Shown in pieces: positions 17,979-26,806 of a stretch of DNA of 64,000 nucleotides. Source of the stretch: an uncultured Thermomicrobiaceae bacterium (GTDB taxonomy: Bacteria; Chloroflexota; Chloroflexia; Thermomicrobiales; Thermomicrobiaceae). Position 1 is the stretch's first letter. Each line of letters starts with the position of its first letter. The translations under genes and the position numbers were made by a program. The notes beneath the pieces were generated by a model, which saw only the letters and a program-made list of their open reading frames with translations, searched no databases and was not told the DNA's origin. The stretch lies in contig CALKCJ010000038.1 in assembly GCA_938082375.1 (NCBI GenBank), forward strand, positions 109,857 through 173,856. The letters are read 5' to 3'.

Positions 17979-19037
17979 ATGGAACTCGACCTCGATCTGC
18001 TGAAGCGGCTCTGCGAGACACCTGGGATTCCTGGACGCGAGGAGCGGGTCGCCGCGGTCGCCCGCGAGGCGCTGCAGCCGCTCGCGGATGACGTGCACGC
18101 CGACGCGTTGGGCAACCTCATCGCGCGCAAGAGAGGCCGCGGTGGCCCACGCGTGATGCTGGCCGCGCACCTCGACGAGATCGGCTTTATCGTACGACAC
18201 ATCGACGACAAGGGCTTCCTGCGCCTCCAGGCGGTCGGCGGCTTCGACACGCGCGTATTGCCAGCTCAGCGCGTCCGCGTCTGGACGCGCGACGGTCAGG
18301 GGCTGGTCGCTGCGCTCCAGTTGGCGACGAAGCCAATCCACCTGCTCAAACCGGAGGAGCTGAAGGCGCCGAAGCTCGAAGAGCTGTATGTCGATGTCGG
18401 ACTCCCCCCGGACGAGGTGCGTGCCCGCGTCGAGATCGGCGACATGGTGACGTTCGACCGGCCGCTGGAGCTGACCGGCCCCCGGGTGATCAGCAAGGCG
18501 CTCGACGACCGGGTGGGCGTCTTCGTGATGATCGAAGCGCTCCGCGCGCTGGGCACACACCAGGCAGAGGTGGTGGCCGTGGCAACAACCCAGGAGGAAG
18601 TGGGGCTCCGCGGCGCGCAGACGTCGGCGTTCGGGGTCGAGCCCGATATCGGCATCGCTGTGGACATCACCATTGCTGGGGACGTGCCAGGCATCGACCC
18701 GCACGAGCAGGTCACCAGGCTCGGCGAGGGCGTCGCAATCAAAGTCTTCGACACGTCGCACATCCCGAACTATCGGCTGGTGCGCCACCTCCGCGAGGTA
18801 GCCGAGCAGCACGGGATTCGGTACCAGTTTGAGGTGCTGCCACGCGGCGGTACCGATGCCGGTGCGATGCAGCGCGTGCGGGCCGGCGTGCCAGCGGTCA
18901 CGGTATCGATCCCCGCGCGCTACGCGCACACCGTCAACGAGATGGCGGATCTCTCCGATATCGAGGCGGCGGTGCAGTTGCTGGCCCGCTACCTCGAAGT
19001 GGCGCATACTGGAGACTACCGGCCGCAACACTGGTAA
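17979..19037 (+). CDS. M42 family metallopeptidase
   Basis: The 352-residue protein matches the M42 glutamyl aminopeptidase/endoglucanase family: the metal-binding LAAHLDEIGFIV near residue 64, the DDRVGVF segment, catalytic TTQEEVGLRGA, AVDITIAGD and the final-metal-ligand segment YAHTVNEMADLSD. These form dodecameric cobalt- or zinc-dependent aminopeptidases in the cytoplasm. ATG 17979 has GGGAGGGA just upstream, and the N-terminus (MELDLDLLKRLCETPG) is the conserved one. Confidence 0.92.
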   Translation: MELDLDLLKRLCETPGIPGREERVAAVAREALQPLADDVHADALGNLIARKRGRGGPRVMLAAHLDEIGFIVRHIDDKGFLRLQAVGGFDTRVLPAQRVRVWTRDGQGLVAALQLATKPIHLLKPEELKAPKLEELYVDVGLPPDEVRARVEIGDMVTFDRPLELTGPRVISKALDDRVGVFVMIEALRALGTHQAEVVAVATTQEEVGLRGAQTSAFGVEPDIGIAVDITIAGDVPGIDPHEQVTRLGEGVAIKVFDTSHIPNYRLVRHLREVAEQHGIRYQFEVLPRGGTDAGAMQRVRAGVPAVTVSIPARYAHTVNEMADLSDIEAAVQLLARYLEVAHTGDYRPQHW

Positions 19038-19091
19038 AGGGAGCGACATACGGGTACCGATGCGGCCGGTAGGCGAGCGGCTCGGTACGTC

Positions 19092-20846
19092 GTGGCTGCA
19101 CGGTCGAGACTACGGATAGACAAGCTCGGAGCGATGGGGGCGACCGGCCTGGTCGTGTTCCTCTGCTCCGGCCTGCTGGCCGGCGCCACTCCGGCCGCGG
19201 CTGACGGCAAGGCCGGCTGGCGCTTCGTCGATGTCGCGGTCGAGCCAGCGGCGCCGCGCGCCGGCGATCTCCTCGCACTCGCGTTCACCGTGCTCGACGA
19301 AGCCGGACAGCCAGTCTCGGACCTCGCCGTGACCGGCATGTTGCGCGCACCGATCACAGCCTACGACCAGCGTCCCCCACCGCCGACTGCGGTCGTCCGC
19401 GGCCAGGCAAGCGGGCCACCCGGGAGATATCGGGTGCAGCTCCCGCTGAACGCGCCCGGGCGTTGGTGGGTGGACATCGAGCTGAGCGCCGCCGATGGCC
19501 GACGTGATCGCCTGAGCCGGTTCGTCGAGGCAGGGCCACGCTTTCGCGTCCCGGCGACCGAAAGCCACGACCTCGTCTTCCTTCGCGGCGAGCGCTGGCA
19601 GACCTACTACCGGCTCGACCCGGCGACCGGCCTGGTGGCGCTCTTGGGCGGCGAGGAGGTGTTGCGCGCCGGCCAGCGCTGGCTCGTCGCCGAGCGGCGA
19701 CTCAGTTCCGTTGGGCGTGTCAGCCCGGTCTACGGCGGGCGCTGGAACCTCTCGCTCCTGCTGACCGATGCTCAGACGGGTGAGCGGGCCGGCGAGGTGC
19801 AACTCGGGCAGGTGCGCGCCGCCGTCCAGGGCGGGAGCGCCAGTACCCCCGCCCTCGTCAGTGCGCTGGTTCCCGACCCCAATGGCATCCGGCTTTATGT
19901 CTACTGGGCCTGGAAGCTGGGACAGGGCTGGAACGCCCAGATCGCGGCAGTGGAGCTCGCGGGGGGAAACGTGGTGGTGGCACGCGAGCTCCCCGGAGCG
20001 CTGCAAGGCGATCGTGTCGTGCCCCAGCTCGCGGTCACCGAGAACGGCGAGTACCTGGTGCTGGCCGAGCAGGTCGTGCGGGTCGCGCCTGGTTCCCAGT
20101 ACCGGCTCTCAGTGCTCAGCACAGCGGAGCTCGAAATCGAGGCCAGCCACCGCTCCTCGGCGTCGGCCCGGGCTGGCTGTCCTATTACCTATCCTGGCCT
20201 CAGCGGGCTGGCCAGTGGGCCGGAACTCCGCTGGTTCACCCTGTGCGCGAGTGACGGCGCCGGGCCGGTGCTGCTGCTGTGGGATCCGCGCGCGGGCCAT
20301 GTCGTGCAACAGGTCGATCTGGCGGAACTCAAGACCTCCCAGCCAGCGGTGGCGACCGACGGGCGAACGCTCTTCGCTGTGGCGCTCTGGACTCCACGGG
20401 TGGTCGCGATCGACCTTTCGACGGGTGAGGTGCGGCGAGCGCAGCCCGCCGCGCTCGACGGCGAGCGCGAGGATTCGCCTATCAGGCGCATCATCCGCTG
20501 GTTGATCGGCGCAGTGGCACCCGGCGCTCGTGCTGCCACTCAGCCCTCGCGTTGGGTCGTCGCCGACCCTGATGGGCAGCGGCTCTACGCCGTCGCTCCA
20601 GTGGGGGGCGCCCAAAGCTTCGGTGACGGCGTCTGGGTACTCGACACCAAGTCGCTCACAGTGGTCGACCGCTGGCTGGTCGGGCACCCGATCGTCGCCG
20701 TCACGGTGACGTCCAGGGGGAAAGTGGTCGCCATCGAACGCAGCGAGACGGCCGGTGAGCGCGCCTTGATCCTCGATGCCGGGGGCGAGATCGAGAAGGC
20801 AGTGGCGCTACCAGGGCCGATCAGCGACACTGTGATCGGTGGATGA
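19092..20846 (+). CDS. Secreted protein with YtkA-like and beta-propeller regions
   Basis: The 584-residue product begins with a signal peptide (VVFLCSGLLAGATPAAA, cleavage near residue 37). A beta-sandwich region (about 40-150) with the PGRYRVQLPLNAPGRWWVDIEL segment resembles YtkA/FixH-type domains, which occur in copper handling and cytochrome oxidase assembly. The rest (about 150-584) has short beta-strand repeats such as RLYVYWAW, GRTLFAVALWTPRVVAIDLSTG and GVWVLDTKSLTVVDRW, as in propeller proteins. No metal-binding His/Cys cluster is visible, so function is open. The GTG start is not backed by a strong ribosome-binding site; ATG 19134 is an alternative. Confidence 0.7.
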   Translation: MAARSRLRIDKLGAMGATGLVVFLCSGLLAGATPAAADGKAGWRFVDVAVEPAAPRAGDLLALAFTVLDEAGQPVSDLAVTGMLRAPITAYDQRPPPPTAVVRGQASGPPGRYRVQLPLNAPGRWWVDIELSAADGRRDRLSRFVEAGPRFRVPATESHDLVFLRGERWQTYYRLDPATGLVALLGGEEVLRAGQRWLVAERRLSSVGRVSPVYGGRWNLSLLLTDAQTGERAGEVQLGQVRAAVQGGSASTPALVSALVPDPNGIRLYVYWAWKLGQGWNAQIAAVELAGGNVVVARELPGALQGDRVVPQLAVTENGEYLVLAEQVVRVAPGSQYRLSVLSTAELEIEASHRSSASARAGCPITYPGLSGLASGPELRWFTLCASDGAGPVLLLWDPRAGHVVQQVDLAELKTSQPAVATDGRTLFAVALWTPRVVAIDLSTGEVRRAQPAALDGEREDSPIRRIIRWLIGAVAPGARAATQPSRWVVADPDGQRLYAVAPVGGAQSFGDGVWVLDTKSLTVVDRWLVGHPIVAVTVTSRGKVVAIERSETAGERALILDAGGEIEKAVALPGPISDTVIGG

Positions 20847-20873
20847 TCGGCCTGTAGTAGGCGAGGAGAAGCG

Positions 20874-21827
20874 ATGGCGATCACTGCGGAGATGACCAAG
20901 ACCGAGCGCGTGATGGCCGCGGTGCGCGGCGAGGCGGTCGACCGGATCCCGGTCTGCTTCTGGCACCACTTCCGACCGCTGGGCTCGGGGCGGCGCCTCG
21001 CGGAGGCGACACTGGACTTCTTCGTCAACGAGTTCGACCTCGACGTTCTTAAGATCATGCCAGATATCCCTTACCCCTTCCCGCGGCGGGCGATCGCTCG
21101 CCCGGAAGACTGGCTACTCATCGAGCCAATCGCGCGGGAGCGATCGCGTTTCTTCCGCGAGCGGGCCGCGACGATCGGGTTTCTGCGCGACGCGGTCGGC
21201 TTCGACGTGCCGATCATCATGACCGTCTTCAGTCCACTAGCTGAGGCGATCCACTTCGCGTCGTCTCCCGAGGTCGTGCTAGCGGACGCCGAGCGCCACC
21301 CCGCGCTCGTCCACGAGGCACTGGCGACGATCGCCGAGAACCTGCGCGAACACATCCGCGAGTGCATCGAGCAGGGAGCGGACGGCGTCTTTTTCGCGCT
21401 GCAGGGGTGCACGCGCGCGACAATGCCGCCGGAGCGCTACCGCGAGCTCGGCCGGCCATACGACTTGCTCGCGCTGCAGGGCGCGGTCGACGGCTGGCTC
21501 AATGTCCTCCATGTCCACGGTGAGCGTGACCTGCTCTTCGATGAGGTGCTCGACTACCCGGTCGCGGTGCTGAGCTGGAGCGACCGGCTGGCCGGCCCGA
21601 GCCTGGCCGAGGCCCGCCAGAAGACCGACAAGTGTCTCATGGGCGGCTGGCACGAGTTCGGCGCGCTGGCGCACGGGCCGGCCGAGGAGATCCGAGCGGA
21701 GGCGGAAGACGCGGTGCGACAGACGGGCGGGCGCAAGTTCATCCTCGCCAACGGCTGCTCCGTGCCAGACGACACCGATGCGCGCTGGCTCCACGCGGCG
21801 CGTCAGATCGCCGAGGAGCTGCGGTAA
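20874..21827 (+). CDS. Uroporphyrinogen decarboxylase (URO-D) family protein
   Basis: The 317-residue TIM-barrel protein has URO-D family features: N-terminal TERVMAAVRGEAVDRIPV, a central barrel with the DGVFFALQG and LNVLHVHGE segments, and C-terminal KFILANGCSVPDDT, where the GCxxP pattern is seen in methyltransferase-like members. It is shorter than true HemE (about 340-360) and lacks heme genes as neighbours. A corrinoid- or cobalamin-related methyl transfer role is possible but unproved. The start ATG has GAGGAGAAGC just before it. Confidence 0.8.
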   Translation: MAITAEMTKTERVMAAVRGEAVDRIPVCFWHHFRPLGSGRRLAEATLDFFVNEFDLDVLKIMPDIPYPFPRRAIARPEDWLLIEPIARERSRFFRERAATIGFLRDAVGFDVPIIMTVFSPLAEAIHFASSPEVVLADAERHPALVHEALATIAENLREHIRECIEQGADGVFFALQGCTRATMPPERYRELGRPYDLLALQGAVDGWLNVLHVHGERDLLFDEVLDYPVAVLSWSDRLAGPSLAEARQKTDKCLMGGWHEFGALAHGPAEEIRAEAEDAVRQTGGRKFILANGCSVPDDTDARWLHAARQIAEELR

Positions 21828-21910
21828 GTCCGCCCTTCGAGCTCGCTCCTCGAGCTGGCGCCCACAGCGGGCGTCGATCGGTGCTGGACAGGACTAGACC
21901 AGGCCTTACC

Positions 21911-21938
21911 GGCGCGTGCCAGTCGCTGGCACTGCCGG
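21911..21938. terminator. Hairpin between convergent genes
   Basis: GTGCCAG (21916-21922), loop TCG and CTGGCAC (21926-21932) form a perfect 7-bp stem, extended by CCGGC/GCCGG outside. It lies between the convergent URO-D and TIM-barrel genes, so it could end either transcript, but it lacks a T-run. Confidence 0.4.
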
Positions 21939-21939
21939 G

Positions 21940-23172
21940 CTAGCCGTGTAGCGCCTGGCGGATCCAGTCCAGCCGATCGAGCGGCATGAAGCCGTAGTGG
22001 TAAAAGTCGACCCACTCGGCGCGCGCATCTCGCACCACTGCGACCTTCGCGGCCAGGTTCGTCGGGGAATCGCAGTCTGGCAGCATCGGGCGCAGCGCGA
22101 CAGAGATTGGTATCCCTTCTGGGAGGAGGTCATGATAGGCTTCGAGGTCGAAGCGTAGGCGCTGCGGATCACGGGCATAGCCGATCGCCGCCAGGCCACC
22201 GGCTGCCCGCGCTGCCGCGACCACGTCGACACCGTCCTGCCAGGCGATCGCTGGCGCTGGCTCACCCGCCGGCTCGCCGCTGGCGTAGCCCTTGGCCGCG
22301 CCGGACATGTCCATAAAGTAGACGGTGGTCTCAGGCCGCACCCCGCGTACCGCCCGCCCCACCGCGTCGGCCAGCGCGGTCACCGCCTGCATCCGCGCCC
22401 GGAGGTAACTGCCAAGCTGTCCGCCAGCCAGCCCGGCGACGTTCTCCCAGGTGACCTCAAGCTCGAGGAAGGTCGGTGGCGAGCCGGCCAGCGCTCCTTC
22501 CAGCGCCTGGCGGACCGCGCCGCGAACCTGCTCGCCGTCGACGCCAGCGCGCCCAGCCGCGTCCAGGCAGTGTTGGCAGAAGCAGAGGCCGAAGAGGAAG
22601 CGGGCCATGCCGCTCAGTGGTATGAAGCAGCGCTCGTGATGGTAGCCGTGGTCGAAGCCCAGGTAGCCCAGCGCCTCGCCCAGGATCGCGTCGACTCCGT
22701 AGCGAGCGATGTCGGCTGCCAGTGCCGCCGCGAACGCCCGCACTTCGGGGTTCGCCGGGCAGAGCTGGGTGATATAGGGGTCACCGAAGGCGTTCTGGAT
22801 GGCGCAGTCGGGATGCTGTGAGCCCAACCGGGTATTGTGGAGAAACACCGTCCAGGCCCGCACGGCCATTCCGCGGCGGCTCGCAGCTTCGACCAGCGCG
22901 GCCAGCATGTCGACCTGCTGAGCGAGCTGGCTCACCTGCGGCCGGATGCGCAATCCGCGATAGCGCTCCGAGTCGGGCCGAAAGAAGACCGTGCCACCCT
23001 CCAGGTAGCGGACTTTGCGCACCGGATTGTGCGGGAAGACGTCACGCGCGTGGTGATACGCGCACGCCAGGCTCACCCCCTCCAGCCCGGCGCGACCCTG
23101 CAGACTGTCGAGCACGGCCTCCAGCCCCTCGTCAGCCAGGTCGGTAGCGAACAGGAACGCTGACCCCTTCAT
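21940..23172 (-). CDS. Predicted TIM-barrel protein, glycoside hydrolase-like, function unknown
   Basis: The 410-residue cytoplasmic-type protein has alternating beta/alpha segments typical of a TIM barrel (GVSLACAYHHARD, AVRAWTVFLHNT, GVDAILGEALGYLGF, TTVYFMDMSG, AAIGYARDPQRLRFDLEAYHDLL). Acidic residues at the ends of strands 4 and 7 resemble clan-A glycosidases, and a CFCQHC cysteine cluster lies in the middle, as in some uncharacterised family members. I cannot name the family. No signal peptide is seen, so a secreted polysaccharide hydrolase is unlikely. It begins with ATG at 23172. Confidence 0.65.
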   Translation of the reverse strand: MKGSAFLFATDLADEGLEAVLDSLQGRAGLEGVSLACAYHHARDVFPHNPVRKVRYLEGGTVFFRPDSERYRGLRIRPQVSQLAQQVDMLAALVEAASRRGMAVRAWTVFLHNTRLGSQHPDCAIQNAFGDPYITQLCPANPEVRAFAAALAADIARYGVDAILGEALGYLGFDHGYHHERCFIPLSGMARFLFGLCFCQHCLDAAGRAGVDGEQVRGAVRQALEGALAGSPPTFLELEVTWENVAGLAGGQLGSYLRARMQAVTALADAVGRAVRGVRPETTVYFMDMSGAAKGYASGEPAGEPAPAIAWQDGVDVVAAARAAGGLAAIGYARDPQRLRFDLEAYHDLLPEGIPISVALRPMLPDCDSPTNLAAKVAVVRDARAEWVDFYHYGFMPLDRLDWIRQALHG

Positions 23173-23479
23173 TCCGTCCCCCTATTACCGTTGCCGTACG
23201 ATTCCCACTGGAGCCATTCTAGCCCGAGCTGACGCTTGCCGATGCGGCATCACGTGCGCTGGACCACAACCAGTGTCTCTGCTGCGAGCGGTACCTGCTT
23301 CCGCTGTGGCCTTCGGTCGGCTCGCAGGTCCACCGTCGCGCCGGCCAGGAGCACAGCGCGGAGCGCGACGGGCACTCCCTCTCGGATAGCGGCCCCTCGC
23401 TGGCTCGGAGGTCTGCCTTCTCTTGCTCCGGAGACGTTACGCTATCGTTAGCCTAGGCGAACGGCGAGAGGAGAGCACG
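23173..23479. other. Intergenic region between divergent genes
   Basis: This 307-bp gap holds no clear gene. On the minus strand a frame ending near 23240 reads like the beta-strand tail of a larger protein (alternating Val/Leu/Ala with basic residues), but a stop closes it about 65 codons upstream. It may be a remnant. No strong promoter is seen for either flanking gene. Confidence 0.4.
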
Positions 23480-24157
23480 ATGCGACCCCGGATTGTTGAC
23501 CTGACGCACCCGCTCGGCCCGGCGATCCCGATGTTCCCAGGCCTCCCCGGCCCAGAGATCGAGGAGTTCCTCAGCAGAGAGGCGGCTGCCGAGCGCTACG
23601 CTCCGGGGGTCAGCTTCGTCATCCACCGCTACCGGCTCATTGGCAACAGTGGCACCTATCTGGATGCCCCTCACCACCGCTACGAAGACGGCTCAGACCT
23701 GGCTACTCTGCCGCTCGAGCGGACCGCCGACCTTCCGGGAGTCGTGGTCGACGTCGCGGGTCAGGCGGAGGCCGGCCAGCTGGCTATCGGCCCTGAGCGG
23801 TTTGCGGAACTGGATCTAAGTGGATGTGCTGTGCTGGTGAGAACTGGCTGGGACGCTCGCTGGGGAACGCTCTCATATCTGGCCGCCAATCCCTACCTCA
23901 CCGGCGAGGCTGCCGACGCGCTGATTCGGGCAGGAGCGGTACTGGTAGGAATCGACTCCTGGAACGTGGACGACGTGGCTGACCTCACGCGACCAGTTCA
24001 CTCGCGACTCCTCGCCCACGGCATACCGATCGTCGAGAACCTCCGCGGGCTCGACCGGCTGCCTCGTCGCGGTTTCCGCTTCCACGCAGCCCCGCTGCCG
24101 ATCGCAGCCGGCTCTTCGGTACCCGTGCGCGCCTATGCGATCGTGGTCGAGCGCTGA
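23480..24157 (+). CDS. Cyclase family protein (kynurenine formamidase-like) with altered metal motif
   Basis: The 225-residue product has the cyclase-family opening RIVDLTHPLGPAIPMFPG and the C-terminal GIPIVENLRGLDRLP and FHAAPLPIAAGSSVPVRAYAIV segments typical of KynB-like metal-dependent hydrolases. The signature HxGTHxDxPxH appears here as NSGTYLDAPHH (residues 56-66): the first His is Asn and the second is Tyr, while D62 and H66 remain. Metal binding may therefore be changed or lost. The start ATG at 23480 follows GAGAGGAGAGC. Confidence 0.82.
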   Translation: MRPRIVDLTHPLGPAIPMFPGLPGPEIEEFLSREAAAERYAPGVSFVIHRYRLIGNSGTYLDAPHHRYEDGSDLATLPLERTADLPGVVVDVAGQAEAGQLAIGPERFAELDLSGCAVLVRTGWDARWGTLSYLAANPYLTGEAADALIRAGAVLVGIDSWNVDDVADLTRPVHSRLLAHGIPIVENLRGLDRLPRRGFRFHAAPLPIAAGSSVPVRAYAIVVER

Positions 24158-24237
24158 GGAAACGAAGACAGGGCGCGACCGGCATCGCCGGTGAGAATAA
24201 CCGCTCGGGTCTTCGCTCCGCACGCTCGTGCGAGCGC

Positions 24238-24510
24238 TCAGTGCCGCTCTTCCGGTGGCTGGGGAGAAGCGAGCGACCCGTCCGGCGATTGGATGCCGAC
24301 GAGCTGACGGAAACGCGCCCACAGCTCCGCCTCCGTCCGCGCTTCGGCCTCGGTCGCCGCGCGGCGGGCCTCGGCGAGGCGAGCACGGACACGCTCTTCG
24401 ATCGCCTGGCGACGCTCGGGCGACAACACCGCCGCCGCTACAGCGCCTGCCGCGATCCCGAGCGCGCCGCCGGCAACGAACCTGACGATCCGTGTCATGC
24501 CTGCAGCCAT
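24238..24510 (-). CDS. YtxH-like small membrane protein
   Basis: The 90-residue protein has one N-terminal membrane segment (RFVAGGALGIAAGAVAAAVLSP) followed by a charged, Ala/Glu/Arg-rich helix likely to form a coiled coil, and a Pro/Ser tail. This is the layout of YtxH-type proteins, small membrane-bound stress proteins of unknown mechanism. GGAGG lies 10 nt before the ATG at 24510. The start lies 7 bp after the stop of the upstream gene, so the two are cotranscribed. Confidence 0.7.
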   Translation of the reverse strand: MAAGMTRIVRFVAGGALGIAAGAVAAAVLSPERRQAIEERVRARLAEARRAATEAEARTEAELWARFRQLVGIQSPDGSLASPQPPEERH

Positions 24511-24517
24511 GACCTCG

Positions 24518-25024
24518 CTACCTCCGATCGCCACGAGCACGCGCGAGTGCCCTCACCACGGTCACAACCAGGCCCAGCCCAGCGCCCAGAGCGGCAGCGG
24601 CCGGCAGCGTCAAGAGCGGCCGCACATCGCCTTCAGCCCGTCCAGCGAAGAGCACCACTCGCGCATCCTCCAGGTGAGCTCGCTCGGCCGAGAGCGCCAG
24701 CACCTGGCTCTTGACCAGCCGCAGTTCCCCTGCGACGAGGCGGGCGATCCGGCTCCGCTGCGCGACCGCTCGCTCGGCCTCCAACGCGCGCACGGCGCTC
24801 CGGTCGACCTGCGCGCTCTTGGCCTCGACTGTCCCCGCCGACGACTGCTCCAGGCTGACGCGGTCGCCGGTGACCAGCTCAGCCTCGCTCTGATGCAGGA
24901 TCACGATACGCCCTTCGACTCGCTCGGCCTGGACAGCGACCGCCTCGGTCGCCTCTGTCGGGACGAACCCTCCCGGCTGCGTGTAGGTCGTCTGGCGCAC
25001 ACCAGGCTGTCTCGTCTGGGTCAT
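24518..25024 (-). CDS. C-terminally anchored repetitive beta-rich protein, unknown function
   Basis: The 168-residue product has a short polar N-terminus, then a run of short alternating segments with recurring Val/Ala/Ser/Glu (such as VEAKSAQVDRSAVRALEAE) spaced about every 6-12 residues. The pattern is suggestive of a small beta-solenoid like bactofilin or polymer-forming folds. A single membrane segment near the C-terminus (LLTLPAAAALGAGLGLVVTVV) would anchor it. I do not recognise the family. The YtxH-like gene follows 7 bp later. Confidence 0.6.
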   Translation of the reverse strand: MTQTRQPGVRQTTYTQPGGFVPTEATEAVAVQAERVEGRIVILHQSEAELVTGDRVSLEQSSAGTVEAKSAQVDRSAVRALEAERAVAQRSRIARLVAGELRLVKSQVLALSAERAHLEDARVVLFAGRAEGDVRPLLTLPAAAALGAGLGLVVTVVRALARARGDRR

Positions 25025-25218
25025 CGGCGCTGCCTCTCTCCGCTCCCGCCTCAGCCTCCGGGCCAGACCGTCCTGCCGTTCTCGCGGTATCGGCCGGTCT
25101 GTCTGTGATGGTCGCCCGACGCTGATCCTACGGATGCCAGAGGAGCGTGTCAAACGCCGGGCGAAATCGCACAGCCCACTACCGCACCGATCATTCTGTA
25201 CTCCATGCGCGCCGCGCT

Positions 25219-25821
25219 TCAGGCCGCCCGGGTCGTGACGCTCCGGACAATCTCGGCCAAATCCTCCATCAGGTAGCGAGTCCAGCGCTCGAACTGGGCG
25301 TCTCGCCAGGTGGCGATGTGCTGCTTGACCGCCTGCCGCGTCTCTTCCGGCATGCGCTCGAACGTGCGGTTACCGCCAGGCAACTCTGGATGAGCTGCCA
25401 GAAAGCGGTTCCGCTCCTCAATGATCTCAGCCGTCGCACGCTCCGGACGCTCGATGAGTGCACCGCGCTCCTGCATCTCGCTGTCGAGGACAATGAAGAC
25501 GGGGATCGCCTGGTACCCGTCCTTGCGCCGGTAGTGGTCGGCGAGGTTGAGGTGCTGGTCGCGCCGGAGTATGCGTACCTCGACGGTCGGGATCTGCCGC
25601 GCGAGCGCGATGACCATCGGCACGAACTGCACCGAATCGCCGCACCAGTCCTCGGTGAGCACCAGGATGCGCAGCGGCTCGTGGCCAAACGCTGCCCAGT
25701 CACCGGGCATAATCCTCGTTCGTGCAATGTTGGCCTCGAAGGTCTCGCGGTTCTGCGTCATCTGACCCATGTACTCGTCCGGCGTCATCGCCTCGTCCCA
25801 GCGATCGGCTGCTCGCGTCAC
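25219..25821 (-). CDS. Thioredoxin-fold protein with single-cysteine WCGDS motif
   Basis: The 200-residue product has a thioredoxin-like core with the motif LTEDWCGDSVQFVP (C60), then a strand (VEVRILRRDQ), a cis-Pro segment (AIPVFIVLD) and a C-terminal helix. The canonical CxxC is reduced to CxxS, so it cannot work as a standard dithiol reductase by itself. The start is uncertain: the GTG at 25821 is favoured because AAAGGGG lies 8 nt upstream, but the frame stays open to 25956. Confidence 0.75.
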   Translation of the reverse strand: MTRAADRWDEAMTPDEYMGQMTQNRETFEANIARTRIMPGDWAAFGHEPLRILVLTEDWCGDSVQFVPMVIALARQIPTVEVRILRRDQHLNLADHYRRKDGYQAIPVFIVLDSEMQERGALIERPERATAEIIEERNRFLAAHPELPGGNRTFERMPEETRQAVKQHIATWRDAQFERWTRYLMEDLAEIVRSVTTRAA

Positions 25822-25957
25822 CGTCCGTACCCCTTTCTCAGCGACTGATTCGAACTGACCCTCGATCAGCAACGCGCGAGCGCTCGTGACCATTCCCATA
25901 AGCGGATCAGTAGAGACGGCCGGCAGGCTCCTGGGCCTGCAGCGGCGAAGCCCCACC

Positions 25958-26806
25958 TCACCCTATCTGGCGCAGCTCCGGAATGACATGGCGCGCGCAG
26001 CGCTCCAGTACTGGCCAGGCCTCCTCCGGCGGCATCGGAAAGACCAGGTCAGTGAACCCCGCATCGCGATAGGCGAGCACCAGCGCGTGGAAATGCTTCT
26101 CCGAAGTGAAGGGATGTCGCCAGGTGAAGACCGAGAACCGGATCGTCTCCGGATCACGCCCGGCCTCGATGGCGAACTGGCGCACCTGCTCGGCCAGCAG
26201 GGCCACCTCGTCCGGCTCGCCCCGGGTGTTCCAGATATCGGCATAGCGCGCGGCCAGCCGGAGCATCCGCGGTTTGAAGGCACCGATGACGATCGGGATG
26301 CGAGGCTGCTGCACCGGCTTCGGCTCGAAGGGCGCGTCCTCGAACCGATAGAAACGGCCGTGGAACGTGGTTCGGTGCTGAGTCATCAGGCTGTCGATCA
26401 CCTGCACCGCCTCCTCGAGCATGGTGATCCGATCACTCACGCTCGGAAACGGGAACGAGTAGGCCCGGTGCTCACGCTCCCACCAACCAGCGCCGATGCC
26501 CAGTTCGAGTCGCCCGTTGCTGGCATGGTCGATGGTGACCGCCTCCTTGGCGAGCAGGCCAGGGTTGCGGTACGTGTTACCGCTCACCAGGACGCCGAAA
26601 CGGAGACGCTGGGTCTGGACACCCAGCGCGGCGATCAGCGTCCAGGCCTCGAAATACGGGATATCCTCGTTGTCTCCTGCCAGGAAGTGATCGACCACCC
26701 AGGCAGTATCGAAACCCAGCTCCTCGATCCACTGCCACTGGCGAACCAGTTCCGGAAACGGCCGCCGGTTGCCCGTGCCGATGCCGAAGCGTAGCGCGAA
26801 CCCCAT
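25958..26806 (-). CDS. LLM class F420-dependent oxidoreductase
   Basis: The 282-residue luciferase-like monooxygenase fold protein shows the family's TIM-barrel segments: GFDTAWVVDHFLAG near residue 31, RLRFGVLVSGNTYRNPGLLAKEAVTIDHASNGRLELGIGAGWW read in pieces at about 67-110, and PRIPIVIGAFKPRML. Such proteins use F420 or FMN for hydride transfer to varied substrates. Residues that would settle F420 over FMN cannot be judged by eye. AGGAGG lies before the ATG at 26806. Confidence 0.85.
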   Translation of the reverse strand: MGFALRFGIGTGNRRPFPELVRQWQWIEELGFDTAWVVDHFLAGDNEDIPYFEAWTLIAALGVQTQRLRFGVLVSGNTYRNPGLLAKEAVTIDHASNGRLELGIGAGWWEREHRAYSFPFPSVSDRITMLEEAVQVIDSLMTQHRTTFHGRFYRFEDAPFEPKPVQQPRIPIVIGAFKPRMLRLAARYADIWNTRGEPDEVALLAEQVRQFAIEAGRDPETIRFSVFTWRHPFTSEKHFHALVLAYRDAGFTDLVFPMPPEEAWPVLERCARHVIPELRQIG

